64,000 bases of DNA from Leptolyngbya iicbica LK. GTDB lineage: Bacteria; Cyanobacteriota; Cyanobacteriia; Phormidesmidales; Phormidesmidaceae. Location of the stretch: positions 1,126,814 through 1,190,813 of the forward strand of contig NZ_QVFV01000001.1 of assembly GCF_004212215.1 (NCBI RefSeq), given 5' to 3'. The notes below the pieces were generated by a model, which saw nothing but the letters and a program-made list of their open reading frames with translations, did no database searches and was not told the origin of the DNA. Below, piece after piece: positions 1 to 8,802 of the stretch (positions within the stretch are counted from its first letter, which is position 1; each line of letters begins with the position of its first letter). Position numbers and translations under genes: made by a program.

Positions 1-78
1 TACCTTGCCGAAGGCTATCGCTTTGTCACCGTGTCTGAACTCCTGACCCAGGGAAAACCGATTCGCCGCTGGTCCTAA
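1..78 (+). CDS. C-terminal fragment, probable NodB-type polysaccharide deacetylase
   Basis: The window opens inside a reading frame whose last 25 codons are visible before a TAA at 76-78. The tail contains the string YRFVTVSELL followed by a short basic end. This string is typical of the last strand and helix of NodB-fold polysaccharide deacetylases, which remove acetyl groups from chitin-like or peptidoglycan sugars. No catalytic residue is in view, so the assignment rests on this tail alone and is tentative. Confidence 0.45.
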   Translation, partial: YLAEGYRFVTVSELLTQGKPIRRWS

Positions 79-256
79 TTAGCTCGCCGATAGGGTCAAA
101 TTTTAACCGCCTCTTGATAGACGATGGGTCGCGATCGCTCTAGATTGATACGGAGGGCATCACGTTTTCTTAACTATTGCCCGCAAATATGAAAGGATAG
201 GGATCGCCTCACGCGCCTATTAATTTACCCACAGTTGTTCACACAGGTTCGCCACT

Positions 257-2158
257 ATGACGAAGTTTCCCATTGACCTCAGCGCTTATAAACGCATTAC
301 CCTTGATCCCTCAGTCCCCACCCTAACGGATGAACAGCGCGCCGCGCTCAAGTTCAATATCGAACTATGCCGCGATGCGATCGTCTTTTTCACCGCTACG
401 GGTGCTGCTCGCGGCGTGGGTGGCCACACTGGCGGGCCCTACGACACCGTCCCCGAGGTGATGATCTTGGATGCGATTTTCCGAGGCAATGAGGACAAGT
501 ACGTCCCCACCTTTTTTGACGAAGCAGGCCACCGCGTCGCCACCCAATATTTGATGGCCACCCTGAACGGCGACTTGCCAGCCGAACAACTGATGCAGTA
601 TCGCGCCGCCGGCTCCACCCTACCCGGTCACCCGGAGTTGGGCCTAACCCCCGGCGTCAAATTTAGTTCCGGTCGTCTCGGTCACATGTGGCCTTATGTC
701 AACGGCGTGGCCCTGGCGAATCCTGGCAAAGCGGTTTTCTGCCTCGGTTCTGACGGTTCTCAACAAGAGGGCAACGACGCTGAAGCCGCGCGTCTCGCCG
801 TAGCGAACCACATCAATGTGAAACTGCTGATTGACGACAACGATGTCACGATCGCGGGGCATCCCTCCAGTTACATGGGTGGGTACAGCGTCAAGCAAAC
901 CCTGGCAGGTCATGGCCTCACGGTGCTAGAAGGTGATGGCGAAGACCTCGACACACTTTACGCCAATATCTGCAAAGCGATCGCCACCCCCGGCCCCGTC
1001 GCGATCATCAACAAGCGGCCCATGTCCGTCGGCATTGAGGGCATCGAAGGCAGCACCCACGGTCACGATGTGATTCCGGTGGACGCCGCCATCAAGTATT
1101 TGGAAGCGAAAGGCCATGCAGAAGCCGCCACCATTCTAAAAACCACTGAGAAACCCAAGAACACCTACGAATTTCTCGGTTCCTCCGACAAGGTCGGCGC
1201 TAACCGCAACGTCTTTGGCGATGCCGTGGTCGAAATTCTGGGCAGCATGGACGAAACCACCCGCAAAGACAGCGTCCTGGTGGTGGATAGCGATCTGGAA
1301 GGTTCCTGCGGTCTCGCCCAAATTCGCAAGGCGCATCCCGAAGTCTTTATCAGCGGCGGCATCCAAGAGCGGGGCAACCTGTCCGCTGCCGCCGGTTTTG
1401 GCATGGAGAAGGGCAAACAGGGCATTTTTGCGACCTTCGCCGCTTTCTTAGAAATGTGTATTTCTGAGATCACCATGGCGCGGTTGAATTACTCCAACCT
1501 GCTGTGTCACTTCTCCCACTCCGGCATTGACGACATGGCCGACAACACCTGCCACTTCGGTCTCAACAACATGTTTGCCGACAACGGGTTAGATGACGGC
1601 TACGACACCAAGCTCTACTTCCCCGCCGATGCGAACCAGATGAAAGCAGTGGTGAAGGCGGTCTTTAACGATCCCGGTTTACGCTTCATCTTCTCCACCC
1701 GCTCTAAAGTCCCTTATCTATTGGATAGCAGTGGTAATGAGATTTATGGCGGTGACTACACCTTTACCCCTGGTAAAGATGAAGTGATTCGCGAGGGCAC
1801 GGCAGGCTACATTGTCACCTTTGGGGACTCCGTCTACCGCGCGCTCGATGCGGTGGAGCGACTGAAGCAAGACGGCATCGACGTGGGTCTGATCAACAAA
1901 ACGACGCTGAACGTCGTTGATGAAGACATGATGGCGAAACTCGGCAAAGCGCCGTTTGTGCTGGTAACGGAAGCCTTTAACCGTCGCACAGGCTTGGGCA
2001 GTCGCTTTGGGTCCTGGCTATTGGAGCGAGGCTATACGCCGAAGTTTGCCTACATCGGCACCCATGAAGAAGGCTGCGGCGGCCTTTGGGAACAGTTTCC
2101 CCATCAGGGCATTGACCCCACGGGCATCATGGCCAAAGTCAAAGAGCTCGTGGGCTAA
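257..2158 (+). CDS. Transketolase-family enzyme, divergent 633-aa form
   Basis: Thiamine-diphosphate enzyme of the transketolase family, which moves two-carbon units between sugar phosphates. The cofactor motif is visible at about residues 163-171 (GSDGSQQEG, with an Asn in DDND downstream), followed by the pyrimidine-binding and C-terminal domains. It is shorter than the usual 670-residue Calvin-cycle transketolase. Its substrate-loop region reads GGHTGGPYDTVPEV where the classical enzyme has GHPGLPMGxAP. It is therefore probably a paralogue of the Calvin-cycle enzyme, and its sugar specificity cannot be read from sequence. The ATG lies after a weak AGG. The gene is single, with its own spacer. 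Its last 58 bases begin a 177-bp tandem duplication. Confidence 0.85.
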   Translation: MTKFPIDLSAYKRITLDPSVPTLTDEQRAALKFNIELCRDAIVFFTATGAARGVGGHTGGPYDTVPEVMILDAIFRGNEDKYVPTFFDEAGHRVATQYLMATLNGDLPAEQLMQYRAAGSTLPGHPELGLTPGVKFSSGRLGHMWPYVNGVALANPGKAVFCLGSDGSQQEGNDAEAARLAVANHINVKLLIDDNDVTIAGHPSSYMGGYSVKQTLAGHGLTVLEGDGEDLDTLYANICKAIATPGPVAIINKRPMSVGIEGIEGSTHGHDVIPVDAAIKYLEAKGHAEAATILKTTEKPKNTYEFLGSSDKVGANRNVFGDAVVEILGSMDETTRKDSVLVVDSDLEGSCGLAQIRKAHPEVFISGGIQERGNLSAAAGFGMEKGKQGIFATFAAFLEMCISEITMARLNYSNLLCHFSHSGIDDMADNTCHFGLNNMFADNGLDDGYDTKLYFPADANQMKAVVKAVFNDPGLRFIFSTRSKVPYLLDSSGNEIYGGDYTFTPGKDEVIREGTAGYIVTFGDSVYRALDAVERLKQDGIDVGLINKTTLNVVDEDMMAKLGKAPFVLVTEAFNRRTGLGSRFGSWLLERGYTPKFAYIGTHEEGCGGLWEQFPHQGIDPTGIMAKVKELVG

Positions 2159-2454
2159 GCAAGCTCCCAAAAGTCGTAGGGGTTTGGCAATGCCGAACCC
2201 TTATAGTCGGCCTCTAAGCTTACAGCCGTTCACGCAGAGCCATTGAGTATTCACGAACGGGAGGAGTCGGTCCGACTCCATCAGGGCATTGATCCCGTTA
2301 GCATGGTAGCCAAAGTGAAAGAACTGGTGGGCTAAGCGAGTTCCGGAAAGTCGTAGGGGTTTGGCAATGCCGAACCCCTACAGCCAGCCACGAAGCGGTC
2401 AGTCGTTCACGTCAGACAAGTGATGATTCACGAACGGGAGGAGTCAGACCGACT
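2101..2454 (+). repeat. 177-bp tandem duplication of the transketolase 3' end and trailer
   Basis: Two adjacent copies of exactly 177 bp (2101-2277 and 2278-2454). Each holds the last codons of the transketolase gene through its stop, then a hairpin (2176-2204; 2353-2381: GTAGGGGTTTGGC pairing with GCCGAACCCCTAC or a decayed version), then the start of a terminator. In the coding part the copies differ in about 11 of 60 positions. Four changes are synonymous (GAC/GAT, GTC/GTG, GAG/GAA, CTC/CTG) and the rest cluster in four adjacent codons. Copy 2 still reads HQGIDP...AKVKELVG-stop. It looks like the end of a second, functional paralogue rather than a recent slippage product. Confidence 0.9.
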
Positions 2455-2465
2455 GCTCCCGTTTT
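2433..2465 (+). terminator. Rho-independent terminator after the transketolase duplication
   Basis: Arms AACGGGAG (2433-2440) and CTCCCGTT (2456-2463) enclose a second stem AGTC/GACT and are followed by a T-run. The duplicated unit upstream carries only the left arm and inner loop, since copy 1 ends at GACT (2277). The right arm was therefore lost at the junction, and this copy is the working terminator. Confidence 0.8.
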
Positions 2466-2570
2466 GTCATGTTTCAGCGTTTCAAGATTTGCAAGGGTCT
2501 ATTGCGGTTTTAGTTTGTTCGCCATGAACCCGAGCAGACTAAAAGTATATTCACCATTCAAAAGCTGTAT

Positions 2571-2861
2571 ATGTCTAAAGAAAACGCCCTCGACTTCCTC
2601 AAGCAAGCTGCTGATAACTCGACGCTATCGGAACAGGTCAAAGAAGCCGATGAGAAAACAAAGATCGTTGATTTAGCCAAGCAACACGGTTTTGAATTTT
2701 CGGAGGACGACATGAAAAAAGCAATTCCCGCGATTAAAGAGCAACCGGGCTTCTTTGGTGAGCTGGCAAAAGCAGTGCTAGAACTCTTTGCCCCGGCTCA
2801 TGATGACTATCCCGCAACTGGCGTTCAACCGTTTACCGGTGAGTTGGGCCGCAAGCATTAG
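2571..2861 (+). CDS. Nif11-domain peptide (RiPP-leader-like), orphan
   Basis: A 96-residue protein. Its first 50 residues (MSKENALDFLKQAADNSTL..., LAKQHGFEFSEDD) match the Nif11 domain, which serves as the leader of many cyanobacterial ribosomal peptides and also occurs in stand-alone small proteins. The remaining 46 residues hold a helix rich in Ala, Leu and Glu and end in QPFTGELGRKH. There is no double-glycine cleavage site and no Cys in the tail, so a lanthipeptide-type core is unlikely. No modification, protease or export gene is nearby. It is most likely a free-standing Nif11 protein of unknown role. The ATG has only a weak upstream purine stretch. Confidence 0.75.
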   Translation: MSKENALDFLKQAADNSTLSEQVKEADEKTKIVDLAKQHGFEFSEDDMKKAIPAIKEQPGFFGELAKAVLELFAPAHDDYPATGVQPFTGELGRKH

Positions 2862-2890
2862 ACTGACTGTTGTCTATCGATTTGATCCAG

Positions 2891-2930
2891 CGCCCTCCGT
2901 CGATTCAGTTTGGCGGGGGGCGTCATTTTT
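2891..2930 (+). terminator. Terminator between convergent nif11-like and protease genes
   Basis: CGCCCTCCG (2891-2899) can pair with CGGGGGGCG (2914-2922, two mismatches or bulges), and a T-run follows at 2926-2930. It lies 30 bp after the Nif11 stop and just before the convergent protease stop, so it suits the plus-strand transcript. Confidence 0.6.
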
Positions 2931-2944
2931 GGAACATTGGAGCT

Positions 2945-5809
2945 TTAGAGGCCCAAGAGTGGCGCATCGAGGACGCGAGCAATGCGATCGCGCACATCCT
3001 CTAAATGAGCGCGGGTGGTAATCGCCATGCTATCGCCGTCGCGGGAGAGGGCATCGCTAATATCATCCTGCATCTGTCGTAGCTGATAGCGGGCCAGCAC
3101 CCGCGCATCCTCTGGTGCCCCGATCGTCCCCAAGGTCGCCATAAACTCGTTAAAGCTCTGGGCGTTGAGGGCATCCCAAAAGGTGCGTCGCAACACCAAA
3201 TTGCTCAGGATGTTGAGATGGTGGCGCTGCAACCCCCGCCGTAGACTCGAAATCTCGGGCGGGTTGCCATCAGAGTTCATGACCTCTGACCAAATACTCT
3301 GGTACATCGACCCGTATAGCTCAGACAGGGTGAGCACATCCTCGGCGTCGGTGCGAAACTCCAGGTCGCGGACGCGAGCTAAGCGATCGGCGAGGAATAA
3401 TTGGCTGAGCGTCACGCTTTGCACTTCTAGCACTTGCTCATAAATCGGATAATCCAGCGGAAAACTGGTGAGCCGCACGCCCCAATGCCGCCAGCGATCG
3501 GGGGCCAACTGGTTAATCAGTTGCGAGGAAAAGTCGAAGGCATCAGCGGCAAAGACTTCTTCACTCAAGGCAGTGAGGGCAGCCCGTTGTTTGTCAGCGG
3601 CGATCGGTTCAAAGGGCGTAGAATCGCGATTCTCCCAAGGATTTAACCGCCGAAAACGCTGCCCGCCGACATAGTCAGTCAAGGTCAGCGCGTTGCTAAA
3701 AAAGTAATTGAAGACGAGATCGACCCGACGGCGCAAGCTACCGTAGCCTTCTCCCGGATTCACCGAGAGGCGGTTAAGGCGATCCCAAACGGCTTGGGCA
3801 TTGTCGAGTTGCCACAGAGAATATTGCATAGGATCGCTGCTGAGGTCCCAGGCGCTCGATTCTGGGTCGATGAAATCAAAAATGTCTTCATCGGTGGCAT
3901 AAGCCAAGGCCGGTTCAGTGCTACGGCTCAGGATACGGCTGAGCATTTGTTGCTCCGCACGGCCCAGAGGAGAGGGCGGCGCTTCGCGATAGCCATATTC
4001 GATCGCCCACAGGTCATAGGGTCCCAACCGACTGGGAAAGTACTCTCCCTGCTCCGTACCGGGCGGGGCCACATTGGGGGGAAAGTAGTCCATCACGGAA
4101 CTCACCAAACCTTGAGCAGTCGTAAGTTCCCGATCGTTCAGGTCTTCGGGCGCCAGGAGCAGGCTGCCCGCAAAGTTGTGACGCAACCCCAAGGTGTGTC
4201 CGACTTCGTGCGCGGTCAGCGCCACTAAATATTGTTGGATAAAAGCGTCCAACTGCTCACTCAAAAAATCGGCTCCCGATAGCGTCGACAGCGCCAACGC
4301 ACCAAAGGCGTTGTGTTGGGCGTTGAGGTATCCGGCACAGTGATCATCGGTCAGCCGTTGGTTGCTGCCCTCCGTCGGCCAACCTTCTAAATTGCGGGTC
4401 ATTTCCAGCCCTGCCTCGCCCGCTTGCTGCATGGCAAGCCATTGCAAATACCAGGTTTGCGATCGCTGACCGCACAACTGCAGATAAAACTCCGAACCAT
4501 TCGGCGCATCCAGCCCCCGTCCCTGATAAAGCTGCCGCAAATAGCGAATGACATTGGCATCGAGAATGACATCCGCGTCCAGAATCTGGCCGGTCAACGG
4601 ATTCACCCGCGACGGGCCAAACCCAATGGCCCAATTGCTCAACGAATCAGACCAGCGCACCACGTTGTAGCGCACGTCAGACGGATCCCAAGTCGCGTTA
4701 TTCGGCATTTGTCGCGCTTCAATAGCGTTCTGAAACCCCGCTGCGGCAAAGGCTTCATTCCAAACCAAAATGCCCTGGCGAATGGCCTCGCGATATTCCG
4801 GTGGCGTCGTATTTTCAATCCAAAACACGATGGGCTCTTGGGGGGGCGACATCTCAGCCTGGGGATCTTGCTTTTCGAGATGCCAGCGATTGATGTAGCG
4901 CACAAAGGGATCAGCACGACGAACTTGCTGGGGGGCTCGAAATGCCGTGGTAAAGTAGCCAACCCGTTCGTCCGCCTGACGCGGTTGATAACTGTTATTC
5001 ACTGGCAATGCCGACAGGCTATAGCGCACCTGCAAGGCAAAGCCCCGACTATCCGGAATGCCATCCAGGGAAAAGCTAAACAATGCGGCGAGCGGATCCG
5101 TCGCGCCCCCACCGACAAAACCGACCACAGTGCCTACTTCCAGATTTTCAGGAAACATCTGCAACGACTCGAGCTGCGACAGCTCCGGATTACGGCTGTA
5201 ATTGCTCAAGGCCCAGCCCAATCCCTCGGTCAGATTGGCTAAATCTCGCTCCATCAGCAGGGTCGATAAATCGATCAGCTTGGCCTGCGTGCTGGGGTCG
5301 ATACTGACCACATCCACCACGAAGATAATGGAATCGCTGAATGACGTTTCTTGGAGTCGTTGTTGCCAACTTTCACCGCCAGTGTTGCGCAAGTACGTGT
5401 TAGGCACGGCCACCTGCACGCGATCGCCCGGCATCGCGCGAAACTGCATCACAAAATCATTGATCGGCCAGCCGCGAAACAGCCCCGCTTCTCCCAAACC
5501 GGATTCCAACGTTGCCGAGAGCAAAAAGTTGCGATTGAACTGCCGGGGCGTGAGGGCCAGGTAAGCTTCGCCGCGATCGACATTGCTATAGACCGTCAGC
5601 AAACCTTCTTGCTTTTCCAGATTTTGAGTCAGTTCTGCAAAGTCCAGCAGCGCCCCTACCGCGTCATCGGTTTCCGTCACCACGTCATCAGCCTGGGCAT
5701 AGGCAACAGTCTGATGAGACCAAGTTCCTCCTAGCGCCAACAACACAGCTAAACACACGCCAACGATGCTAAGTACCAGGAATTTTAGGGAACGGGTCAG
5801 ACGATTCAT
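2945..5809 (-). CDS. Large secreted zinc metalloprotease, metzincin type (DUF5117/DUF4953-like)
   Basis: A 954-residue exported protein. The N-terminus MNRLTRSLKFLVLSIVG... is a basic stretch plus hydrophobic core, consistent with a signal peptide. An extended metzincin zinc site HEVGHTLGLRH lies near residue 533, and a Met-turn (SVMDYFPP) follows about 50 residues later. This combination is known in the cyanobacterial and bacteroidete zinc-dependent proteases with a DUF5117 front and a DUF4953 core. An in-frame GTG at 5860 would add 17 residues before the signal, so the ATG at 5809 is preferred. The substrate is unknown. It is monocistronic and convergent with the Nif11 gene. Confidence 0.8.
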   Translation of the reverse strand: MNRLTRSLKFLVLSIVGVCLAVLLALGGTWSHQTVAYAQADDVVTETDDAVGALLDFAELTQNLEKQEGLLTVYSNVDRGEAYLALTPRQFNRNFLLSATLESGLGEAGLFRGWPINDFVMQFRAMPGDRVQVAVPNTYLRNTGGESWQQRLQETSFSDSIIFVVDVVSIDPSTQAKLIDLSTLLMERDLANLTEGLGWALSNYSRNPELSQLESLQMFPENLEVGTVVGFVGGGATDPLAALFSFSLDGIPDSRGFALQVRYSLSALPVNNSYQPRQADERVGYFTTAFRAPQQVRRADPFVRYINRWHLEKQDPQAEMSPPQEPIVFWIENTTPPEYREAIRQGILVWNEAFAAAGFQNAIEARQMPNNATWDPSDVRYNVVRWSDSLSNWAIGFGPSRVNPLTGQILDADVILDANVIRYLRQLYQGRGLDAPNGSEFYLQLCGQRSQTWYLQWLAMQQAGEAGLEMTRNLEGWPTEGSNQRLTDDHCAGYLNAQHNAFGALALSTLSGADFLSEQLDAFIQQYLVALTAHEVGHTLGLRHNFAGSLLLAPEDLNDRELTTAQGLVSSVMDYFPPNVAPPGTEQGEYFPSRLGPYDLWAIEYGYREAPPSPLGRAEQQMLSRILSRSTEPALAYATDEDIFDFIDPESSAWDLSSDPMQYSLWQLDNAQAVWDRLNRLSVNPGEGYGSLRRRVDLVFNYFFSNALTLTDYVGGQRFRRLNPWENRDSTPFEPIAADKQRAALTALSEEVFAADAFDFSSQLINQLAPDRWRHWGVRLTSFPLDYPIYEQVLEVQSVTLSQLFLADRLARVRDLEFRTDAEDVLTLSELYGSMYQSIWSEVMNSDGNPPEISSLRRGLQRHHLNILSNLVLRRTFWDALNAQSFNEFMATLGTIGAPEDARVLARYQLRQMQDDISDALSRDGDSMAITTRAHLEDVRDRIARVLDAPLLGL

Positions 5810-6312
5810 GAATTTTCTACTGTGCAGAATGGCTCCTATACAGTTTGAACGGCTCAGCACAATTTTGGGACAACTTTAAGGAGAAGTTTCGGAAACAAGC
5901 TAATGAATTGAAAGGCCAAGACGGCTGTTGCTACTTAATTCAATTTTCATCTCTAAAACCATACCCAAAATGTATCGGGGACGCTGAGAGCTTGTTCGAA
6001 ACTTGCCAGCCTTAACAGATGCCTAGTGATCTAAACAATGCTGAATATCAGGTGCACTGTAGCCGAGATAAAACCCAGTGCAATCCACAAAACTGTTGAA
6101 TCTGTGGGTTTCGTAGACTCGACACTACGCTACCGTCTCATCAACTCCGGTCCAACGCTGTACTAGCAGAGCAGCGCGATCAGGTGCCATTAATGAGCAT
6201 GGGAGAGACAACCGCTCACCATGGTCAACAGCAAAGCCAGCGTAGATGCACGGTGCAGTCATAGGCCTCCAGGCTAGAAACGCTAGAGGCAAAACAGGCA
6301 TACAGCGCGGCC
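5810..6312. other. Gene-free spacer
   Basis: No credible gene was found. At 5910-5950 the string AAGACGGCTGT...CTACTTAATTCAATTTTCAT resembles the right half of the hairpin repeat at 8416 and 19434 and may be a decayed copy. At 6052-6082 GCACTG and CAGTGC can form a stem. The spacer holds the promoter of the large protease. Confidence 0.4.
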
Positions 6313-6759
6313 TTAACCTGCTGTGTCGCCATCATCGTCGTCCTCTAACTCATCCACCATGTTGGGACTGATTAGAGTGATATCAAATTCATCCGGTGGC
6401 GTAGGATTCGTCGAGTCGCGCCGCAGTTGATAAAAGATGGCTCTGGCTTGTGGCCCAAAGACAATTTCGTCCTCATTTTTGAGGTCATGGGCAGGTACTT
6501 TGCGACCATTGATTAACATACCGTTGGCACTGGGTTTGCCCTTGAGGTTGCCATCAACAATGCGGTAATAGAAGGTGTTGTCGTCTTTGGGCAATTGCAC
6601 CAGGGTTGCATGGTGACGCGACACAAACTGTGATGAGAGGCGAATGTCGCACTTCGGGTCGCGGCCGATGGAATAGACTGAGCCGTCTAGGATAATCTCG
6701 CGGCGGCCTTTACTATCTTCGACGATAAAGATGTTGCTGAGTTGAGATTCTGAAGCCAT
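6313..6759 (-). CDS. FHA-domain protein
   Basis: A 148-residue cytoplasmic protein consisting almost wholly of one forkhead-associated domain, which binds phosphothreonine peptides. The signature residues are present: GR in SIGRDPKCDI, SRHHA near residue 48, and NG in ANGMLINGR near residue 80. An acidic tail (ELEDDDDGD) follows. No kinase gene is adjacent, so its phosphorylated partner is unknown. AAGGAA sits about 10 bases before the ATG. Confidence 0.85.
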   Translation of the reverse strand: MASESQLSNIFIVEDSKGRREIILDGSVYSIGRDPKCDIRLSSQFVSRHHATLVQLPKDDNTFYYRIVDGNLKGKPSANGMLINGRKVPAHDLKNEDEIVFGPQARAIFYQLRRDSTNPTPPDEFDITLISPNMVDELEDDDDGDTAG

Positions 6760-7070
6760 CCCGACGATTATTCCTTACCGCGCTGAGTTAACAGTACTAT
6801 CACAAACCTTTATGGTGTTGCCACTTAGATTCTGTAACAGTAACATCACATTTGGTCATCAGCTTAACTACTGAACACAAAGTTGTCGGCTGCAAGCATA
6901 CAGGAGCCATGACCTCTCTCAAGAATGCCCGAAAAAACTGGAACAGACCACGTTTCGTGGGGACAGATAGAGGCGGCATCCGACTGTTTCTCGCTATTCG
7001 CCAAAAGTCGTCCAACTGAGCTCGGCGGCATGCGGGAAAGTGTTATCGCCGCCGCTGCGAAAATCGATAG
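6760..7070. other. Gene-free spacer between FHA and DUF815 genes
   Basis: No convincing coding sequence. GGCGGC and GCCGCC at about 7024-7055 can form a stem just beyond the stop of the DUF815 gene, without a T-run on that strand. The promoter of the FHA gene must lie in the left part. Confidence 0.35.
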
Positions 7071-8360
7071 CTAGTGACGGATGGCGAGTTCGGCCTGCAA
7101 AAAGTCGATAAATTGTCGAGCGGTGCGGCCAGAACGGCCATTGTGCCGAGTCGCCCACTGGAGGGCTCGCTGTTGCAAAGTCTCATCGTCAATCTGGAGC
7201 TGGGCTTGCGTCGCGAGGTGACGCACGATCGCTAAATACGTCTTCTGATCAGCTGCATCAAAGGTGAGGGTAAGACCAAAGCGATCGCTAAACGACAGCT
7301 TTTCTTGCAGGGTATCCCAAGACTGAATTTCGTCTTGATCACTGGGGCGGGGGCGATCGCTAAAGTATTCCCGCACTAAATGTCGGCGGTTGGAGGTGGC
7401 ATACACCACAACGTTTTGGGCACGGGCGGTCACATTGCCTTCCAGCACGACCTTGAGCGCTTTAAAGGCGTCGTCATCTTCTTCAAAGGACAAATCATCC
7501 ACAAAGATGATGAACTTTTGCGGCAAGTCTCGCACTTGCTCCACAATCGCCGGGAGCTCGGTCATGCCCGCCTTATCGACTTGAATCAGCCGCAGACCGC
7601 GATCGCCATACTCATTGACCAACGCTTTCACCAGCGACGATTTGCCCGAACCGCGACTGCCGTATAGCAACACATGCAGGGCGGAGTATCCCGCCAGCAA
7701 AAACTCCGTATTTTGAATCAACCGTTGACGCGGATCGTCATAGGCGGCCAAATCGTCCAACTGCACGGGATCAGGATGTGGTACGCCGACCAGCGTATCC
7801 GCTTGCCAGCGAAACACGCGATATTGCCCCATGGGACCAATGCCTTGCTGACGGTAATAGGTCGCTAGCTCGATCAGGCCAGTCTGCCAGTCCGGTAGCG
7901 CCGGAAAGGAGACCTCAGGCCAGGACTCCGTGTCTAAGTGCCACACGATAGGAGTCTCGGGCACTTGGCAAACCGTTTGCACCCATTGACTGAGTTGCTG
8001 ACTTCGACAAGCATAGAGGCCCTGGAGACGACGCAGGTCACTCTGGGCGGCATGTAAAAGGGCGGGGGGCAATTCCTGCACTGGGAGGCGCTGGGCCAGT
8101 TGCGAGAAGGGATTATCCGATCGCACAATTTGCTCAATCAAATGCCCCTGCCAGGTTTGCTGTGCGGCGGCTAATTCCCGAAACCAGTGCCCGTAGGCGA
8201 TCAAACATTCAGCGGAGTCTTCTCGGCAAAGGGCGTCGAGCAAATTGAGCCACGCTCGGCTAATCGGCGTCTCTAACACCGACTGATACAGCAACAGACC
8301 CGCTGCCTGCTGCTGAAATCGCTGTACCGACGCGATCGCCTTAGCTGCTAATCCACCCAT
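7071..8360 (-). CDS. DUF815 AAA-type ATPase
   Basis: A 429-residue cytoplasmic ATPase. An N-terminal helical half of about 200 residues precedes a P-loop GSRGSGKSS near residue 234. A Walker B stretch FIIFVDDLSFEEDD lies near residue 285, and a sensor-like Asn in YATSNRRH follows. This order and these strings are those of the DUF815 family, whose cellular role is not established. The gene is divergent from hslO across a repeat-filled spacer. Confidence 0.85.
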   Translation of the reverse strand: MGGLAAKAIASVQRFQQQAAGLLLYQSVLETPISRAWLNLLDALCREDSAECLIAYGHWFRELAAAQQTWQGHLIEQIVRSDNPFSQLAQRLPVQELPPALLHAAQSDLRRLQGLYACRSQQLSQWVQTVCQVPETPIVWHLDTESWPEVSFPALPDWQTGLIELATYYRQQGIGPMGQYRVFRWQADTLVGVPHPDPVQLDDLAAYDDPRQRLIQNTEFLLAGYSALHVLLYGSRGSGKSSLVKALVNEYGDRGLRLIQVDKAGMTELPAIVEQVRDLPQKFIIFVDDLSFEEDDDAFKALKVVLEGNVTARAQNVVVYATSNRRHLVREYFSDRPRPSDQDEIQSWDTLQEKLSFSDRFGLTLTFDAADQKTYLAIVRHLATQAQLQIDDETLQQRALQWATRHNGRSGRTARQFIDFLQAELAIRH

Positions 8361-8415
8361 ACTTCACTCCCTGCTGACGCCTGCTCCACTGAAGGAATCG
8401 GAATTTTTACAATCT

Positions 8416-8495
8416 CAGTTTTGTCGGACAGGCACCTTGCCTGCACTGGAACAGCCGAGACGGCTGTCCACACTTAATTAAATTTCCATTCCTTA
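8416..8495 (+). repeat. Dispersed two-hairpin repeat, copy A
   Basis: An 80-bp element closely similar to 19434-19512. It holds two short palindromes: CAGGCA/TGCCTG, and ACAGCCG-AGA-CGGCTGT with a perfect seven-base stem. It ends in an AT-rich AAATTTCC stretch. There is no coding capacity. It resembles REP or MITE elements and sits in the spacer between divergent genes. Confidence 0.8.
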
Positions 8496-8589
8496 GCAAG
8501 ATACCGCCCAGATGCCTGCCCCTCTCAATTCTGCGACAAAATCTAGCCCGCTGAAAGTGACTCACCTGCCAACCATCGACGGAACTTCA

Positions 8590-8731
8590 CCCACACCCCC
8601 CGCCACCCTCTCACCCTGCCACCCTCTCACCCATCCACCCATCCACCCTCTCACCCATCCACCCATCCACCCTCTCACCCTGCCACCCTCACACCCATCC
8701 ACCCTGCCACCCTCTCACCCATCCACCCTCC
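8590..8731 (+). repeat. Short-period CCC-rich tandem repeat
   Basis: A chain of imperfect units built from CACCCTCTCACC and CATCCACC, giving more than fifteen CCC runs about seven bases apart. The minus strand therefore has regularly spaced GGG runs that fit the pattern for G-quadruplexes. It ends about 70 bp before the hslO start. An open frame across it translates to a His/Pro/Leu repeat and is not a credible protein. Confidence 0.9.
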
Positions 8732-8802
8732 TCAAGCGGTTCCAAAAGTCCTTACAATGGCACTAACGAAAAGATGACGTGAATTCAGTTCAGGACGTTT
8801 GC

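Noticed and set aside
2464-2676. 70-codon frame overlapping the Nif11 gene
   Set aside because: Different frame over the start of a recognisable Nif11 protein.
4424-5242. 272-codon frame opposite the large protease
   Set aside because: Antisense to a well-supported gene, no domain resemblance, typical by-product of high G+C codon use.
8512-8766. 84-codon frame with repeated His/Pro/Leu/Thr
   Set aside because: It is the translation of the CCC-rich tandem repeat; no ribosome site and no folded-protein composition.
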